A stretch of 64,000 bases of DNA from Flammeovirga pacifica (lineage in GTDB: Bacteria > Bacteroidota > Bacteroidia > Cytophagales > Flammeovirgaceae), in contig NZ_JRYR02000002.1 in the NCBI RefSeq assembly GCF_000807855.2, positions 1,577,845 through 1,641,844 of the forward strand, read 5' to 3'. The notes beneath the pieces are model-generated. The model saw only the letters and a program-made list of their open reading frames with translations, did no database searches and was not told the origin of the DNA. The position numbers and the translations under genes were made by a program. Below, in pieces: positions 62,429 through 64,000 of the stretch (positions are counted from its first letter, which is position 1; every line of letters begins with the position of its first letter).

Positions 62429-62646
62429 ATAAATAGTTAATCTGAAAAAACAATAAGTAACTAGTATTAGTTCAGAAAAAAAGATCTGAAAAAATGCTTG
62501 ATATAACGATATTCTGTCAAGAGTGAGTATAAAATTAAAAAAATAATTCTATTTTTAATCTGTGATCTGATAAAAATGCCGTGTCATAACCATTTCAGTC
62601 TTTTCGTAATAATTGATTAATCTGTTCAAATCTCATCAAATAAACT

Positions 62647-63522
62647 ATGCGTAGAGTAATTTTATTTCTATTACTAACTATTGTTACCACACTTTCATTT
62701 GCTCAGGATAGCTTAAAATGGTATCATTCAAAATCAAAAATTTATTATGCTCCGCCTGTGACTACAGGGAGTATAGCAGCGGCAGGGTTAGTAGCCAATG
62801 TGTTAGGGATTAGGATGTTAAATGCTAGACCATCCATAAGTGAAAGTACTGTTTTAGGGTTAGATAGAAACAATGTGAATGCTTTTGATCGACATGTTTT
62901 TGATCATGATGTAAACGATAGAGAAAATTCACACAACTTTACAGATTGGGGTTTATACATTTCGGCAGTTATGCCTTTTGCCTTATTTATTGATAAGGAT
63001 ATAAGAAAAGATTGGTTTGAAGTTTCTTTAATGTATCTAGAAACACAAATGATCGCTGTTAATTTATACAATTATCTTGGGCCAGGTGTGTTTACAAGAT
63101 ACCGCCCAATTACCTACATGTACGGTGAAGGGAACCCTCCCGTAGAAATGAGAGAATTGACGGATAATAATAACGAAAGATCTTTCTTTAGTGGGCACAC
63201 TTCTAACACTGCTGTAGGTACATTTTTTACAGCAAAAGTATTATTAGATTACCACCCAGAATGGTCTACTTTAGCTAAAGTAGGGGTGTATACAGCTGCG
63301 TTTATTCCACCTGCGTTAGTTGGATATTATAGAACAAGAGCCTATAAGCATTTTTATACAGATGTAATGATGGGTTGTACTGTTGGCGCATTAACGGGTA
63401 TTATGGTGCCTCAAATACATAAGAAATTACGTTTGAAGAAAAATAAATATGGAGGAAGTACTTCCTTTATGCCCATCATGCAACCTTCTATGTTGGGTTT
63501 GTATGTGAAGACCTCTATTTAA
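62647..63522 (+). CDS. PAP2-family membrane phosphatase
   Basis: 291 aa with a signal peptide (ends SFAQ) and several hydrophobic helices. The three-part PAP2 acid-phosphatase signature is intact: RYRP (151-154), SGHT (182-185) and R229-x5-H235-x3-D239 (RTRAYKHFYTD). The family removes phosphate from lipids such as phosphatidic acid or undecaprenyl-pyrophosphate, with the active site on the periplasmic side. It is divergent from the beta-propeller/phosphoesterase operon with 218 bp between, and ends at a strong bidirectional terminator. Substrate is uncertain. Confidence 0.88.
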   Translation: MRRVILFLLLTIVTTLSFAQDSLKWYHSKSKIYYAPPVTTGSIAAAGLVANVLGIRMLNARPSISESTVLGLDRNNVNAFDRHVFDHDVNDRENSHNFTDWGLYISAVMPFALFIDKDIRKDWFEVSLMYLETQMIAVNLYNYLGPGVFTRYRPITYMYGEGNPPVEMRELTDNNNERSFFSGHTSNTAVGTFFTAKVLLDYHPEWSTLAKVGVYTAAFIPPALVGYYRTRAYKHFYTDVMMGCTVGALTGIMVPQIHKKLRLKKNKYGGSTSFMPIMQPSMLGLYVKTSI

Positions 63523-63538
63523 AAAAACATCTTTTATG

Positions 63539-63583
63539 AAAAAACGGCTTCCTCACTAATAAAAGTGAGGAAGCCGTTTTTTT
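63539..63583. terminator. Bidirectional terminator
   Basis: AAAAAACGGCTTCCTCACT pairs with AGTGAGGAAGCCGTTTTTT, 6-base loop, between the convergent PAP2 gene and the T9SS-exported protein gene. T-runs on both strands. Confidence 0.9.
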
Positions 63584-63611
63584 AGTCTCCTTATTTTTTG
63601 TCAGATATAAA

Positions 63612-64000
63612 TTATCTCAATAGTTTATAAGTAAATGTATTTGCCCCATCATTTAATTTGATGATATGGATACCACTTAATACATTATTAAGTTGAATAA
63701 CTTCATCTTTTTGAAGTGTTCCAGAGTTAATAACTTTACCATTGATATTTATTAAACTGTAAGAGTAAGTTTTTACTGCATTCAGATTATTGAATGCAAT
63801 TTCCTTTATTTGACCAAATTTAGGGTGAGACTTTAATAAAACTGGTTTTAAACCAATTAGTTCATTCTCTAAATTTGTAGGGTTTTCATCTTCTATTGCA
63901 GTAGTTTCAGTTCTATCGAAAGAGAAGAAAGGATACTGATTATTATACATCACACTAGCAAGAATATCCTCGCCGGCGAATTGTACAGCAGCAGCAAAAG
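63612..64000 (-). CDS. C-terminus of a T9SS-exported protein (cut by window edge)
   Basis: The minus-strand frame is open from the window edge to the stop at 63612, so this is the last 129 codons of a longer gene rather than a small protein starting at the internal Met codons at 63950-63953. The last about 75 residues are a type A T9SS sorting domain: HPKFGQIKEIAFNNLNAVKT, YSLININGKVINSG, LSGIHIIKLNDG and the terminal basic FTYKLLR. The visible upstream part (AAAVQFAGEDILASVMMYNN) gives no family. The protein should be exported through the outer membrane and attached or released. Confidence 0.85.
   Translation of the reverse strand, partial: FAAAVQFAGEDILASVMYNNQYPFFSFDRTETTAIEDENPTNLENELIGLKPVLLKSHPKFGQIKEIAFNNLNAVKTYSYSLININGKVINSGTLQKDEVIQLNNVLSGIHIIKLNDGANTFTYKLLR

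Noticed and set aside
63612..63953. 113-aa protein starting at the internal Met
   Set aside because: The frame stays open to the window edge and the sequence is a T9SS C-terminal domain, so it is the tail of a longer gene.

Overview
The window is AT-rich DNA from a marine, agar-degrading member of the Bacteroidota, most likely a Cytophagia-type genus such as Flammeovirga. That assignment is my inference. It rests on SusC/SusD pairs, a hybrid two-component regulator, type IX secretion (T9SS) C-terminal domains, promoters of the TTTG / TAnnTTTG type, and a full agar-utilisation gene set. I saw no tRNA, rRNA, insertion sequence or CRISPR array.

Region 1 (1-3.4 kb) is a partition-like locus. An XRE-HTH/ParA fusion is followed by a ParB-like protein and two palindromes that share a core and could be parS sites, which suggests closeness to the partition region of a replicon. 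Region 2 (3.4-15.3 kb) holds two GH3 glycosidases (one NagZ-like, one secreted), a degenerate LysM-like secreted protein, a DinB-fold protein, a UmuD-like protein whose catalytic Ser and Lys are both replaced, a GNAT acetyltransferase, an S74-chaperone surface protein and several small secreted, lipoprotein or membrane proteins of unknown role.

Region 3 (15.3-55.1 kb) is one large agar/porphyran polysaccharide-utilisation locus. Two giant paralogous GH86 enzymes (2000 and 1955 aa, with bacterial Ig-like domains, CBM6-like modules and a T9SS signal) have long leaders sharing a 16-base box and a compensating inverted repeat at matching spacing. Next come a 1336-aa hybrid two-component sensor, a sulfatase, a TPR/LuxR-type regulator and a long co-directional run: SusC, SusD, a surface glycan-binding lipoprotein, GH2 beta-galactosidase, MDR dehydrogenase, SDR, aldehyde dehydrogenase, enolase-superfamily cycloisomerase, aldose 1-epimerase, RhaT-like transporter and GH117. 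The logic is: GH86 cuts the polymer outside the cell, SusC/D imports oligosaccharides, sulfatase, GH2 and GH117 strip them to galactose and 3,6-anhydro-L-galactose (AHG), and four enzymes take AHG to 2-keto-3-deoxy-gluconate by the L-KDGal 5-dehydrogenase route. The kinase and aldolase that would finish the pathway are not in the window. Every gene junction longer than about 80 nt from the glycan-binding lipoprotein to the end of the run carries a strong hairpin; the tight junctions carry none.

Region 4 (55.7-62.4 kb, minus strand) is a four-gene operon with gaps of 1, 4 and 0 nt: a beta-propeller lipoprotein, a metallophosphoesterase fused to an outer-membrane barrel-like region, an HD phosphohydrolase fused to a PycTM-like transmembrane effector domain, and a membrane-bound class III nucleotide cyclase. 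This Pycsar-like arrangement, with the putative cyclic-nucleotide hydrolase built into the putative effector, is the most intriguing candidate system here. A PAP2 phosphatase and the C-terminus of a T9SS-exported protein close the window.
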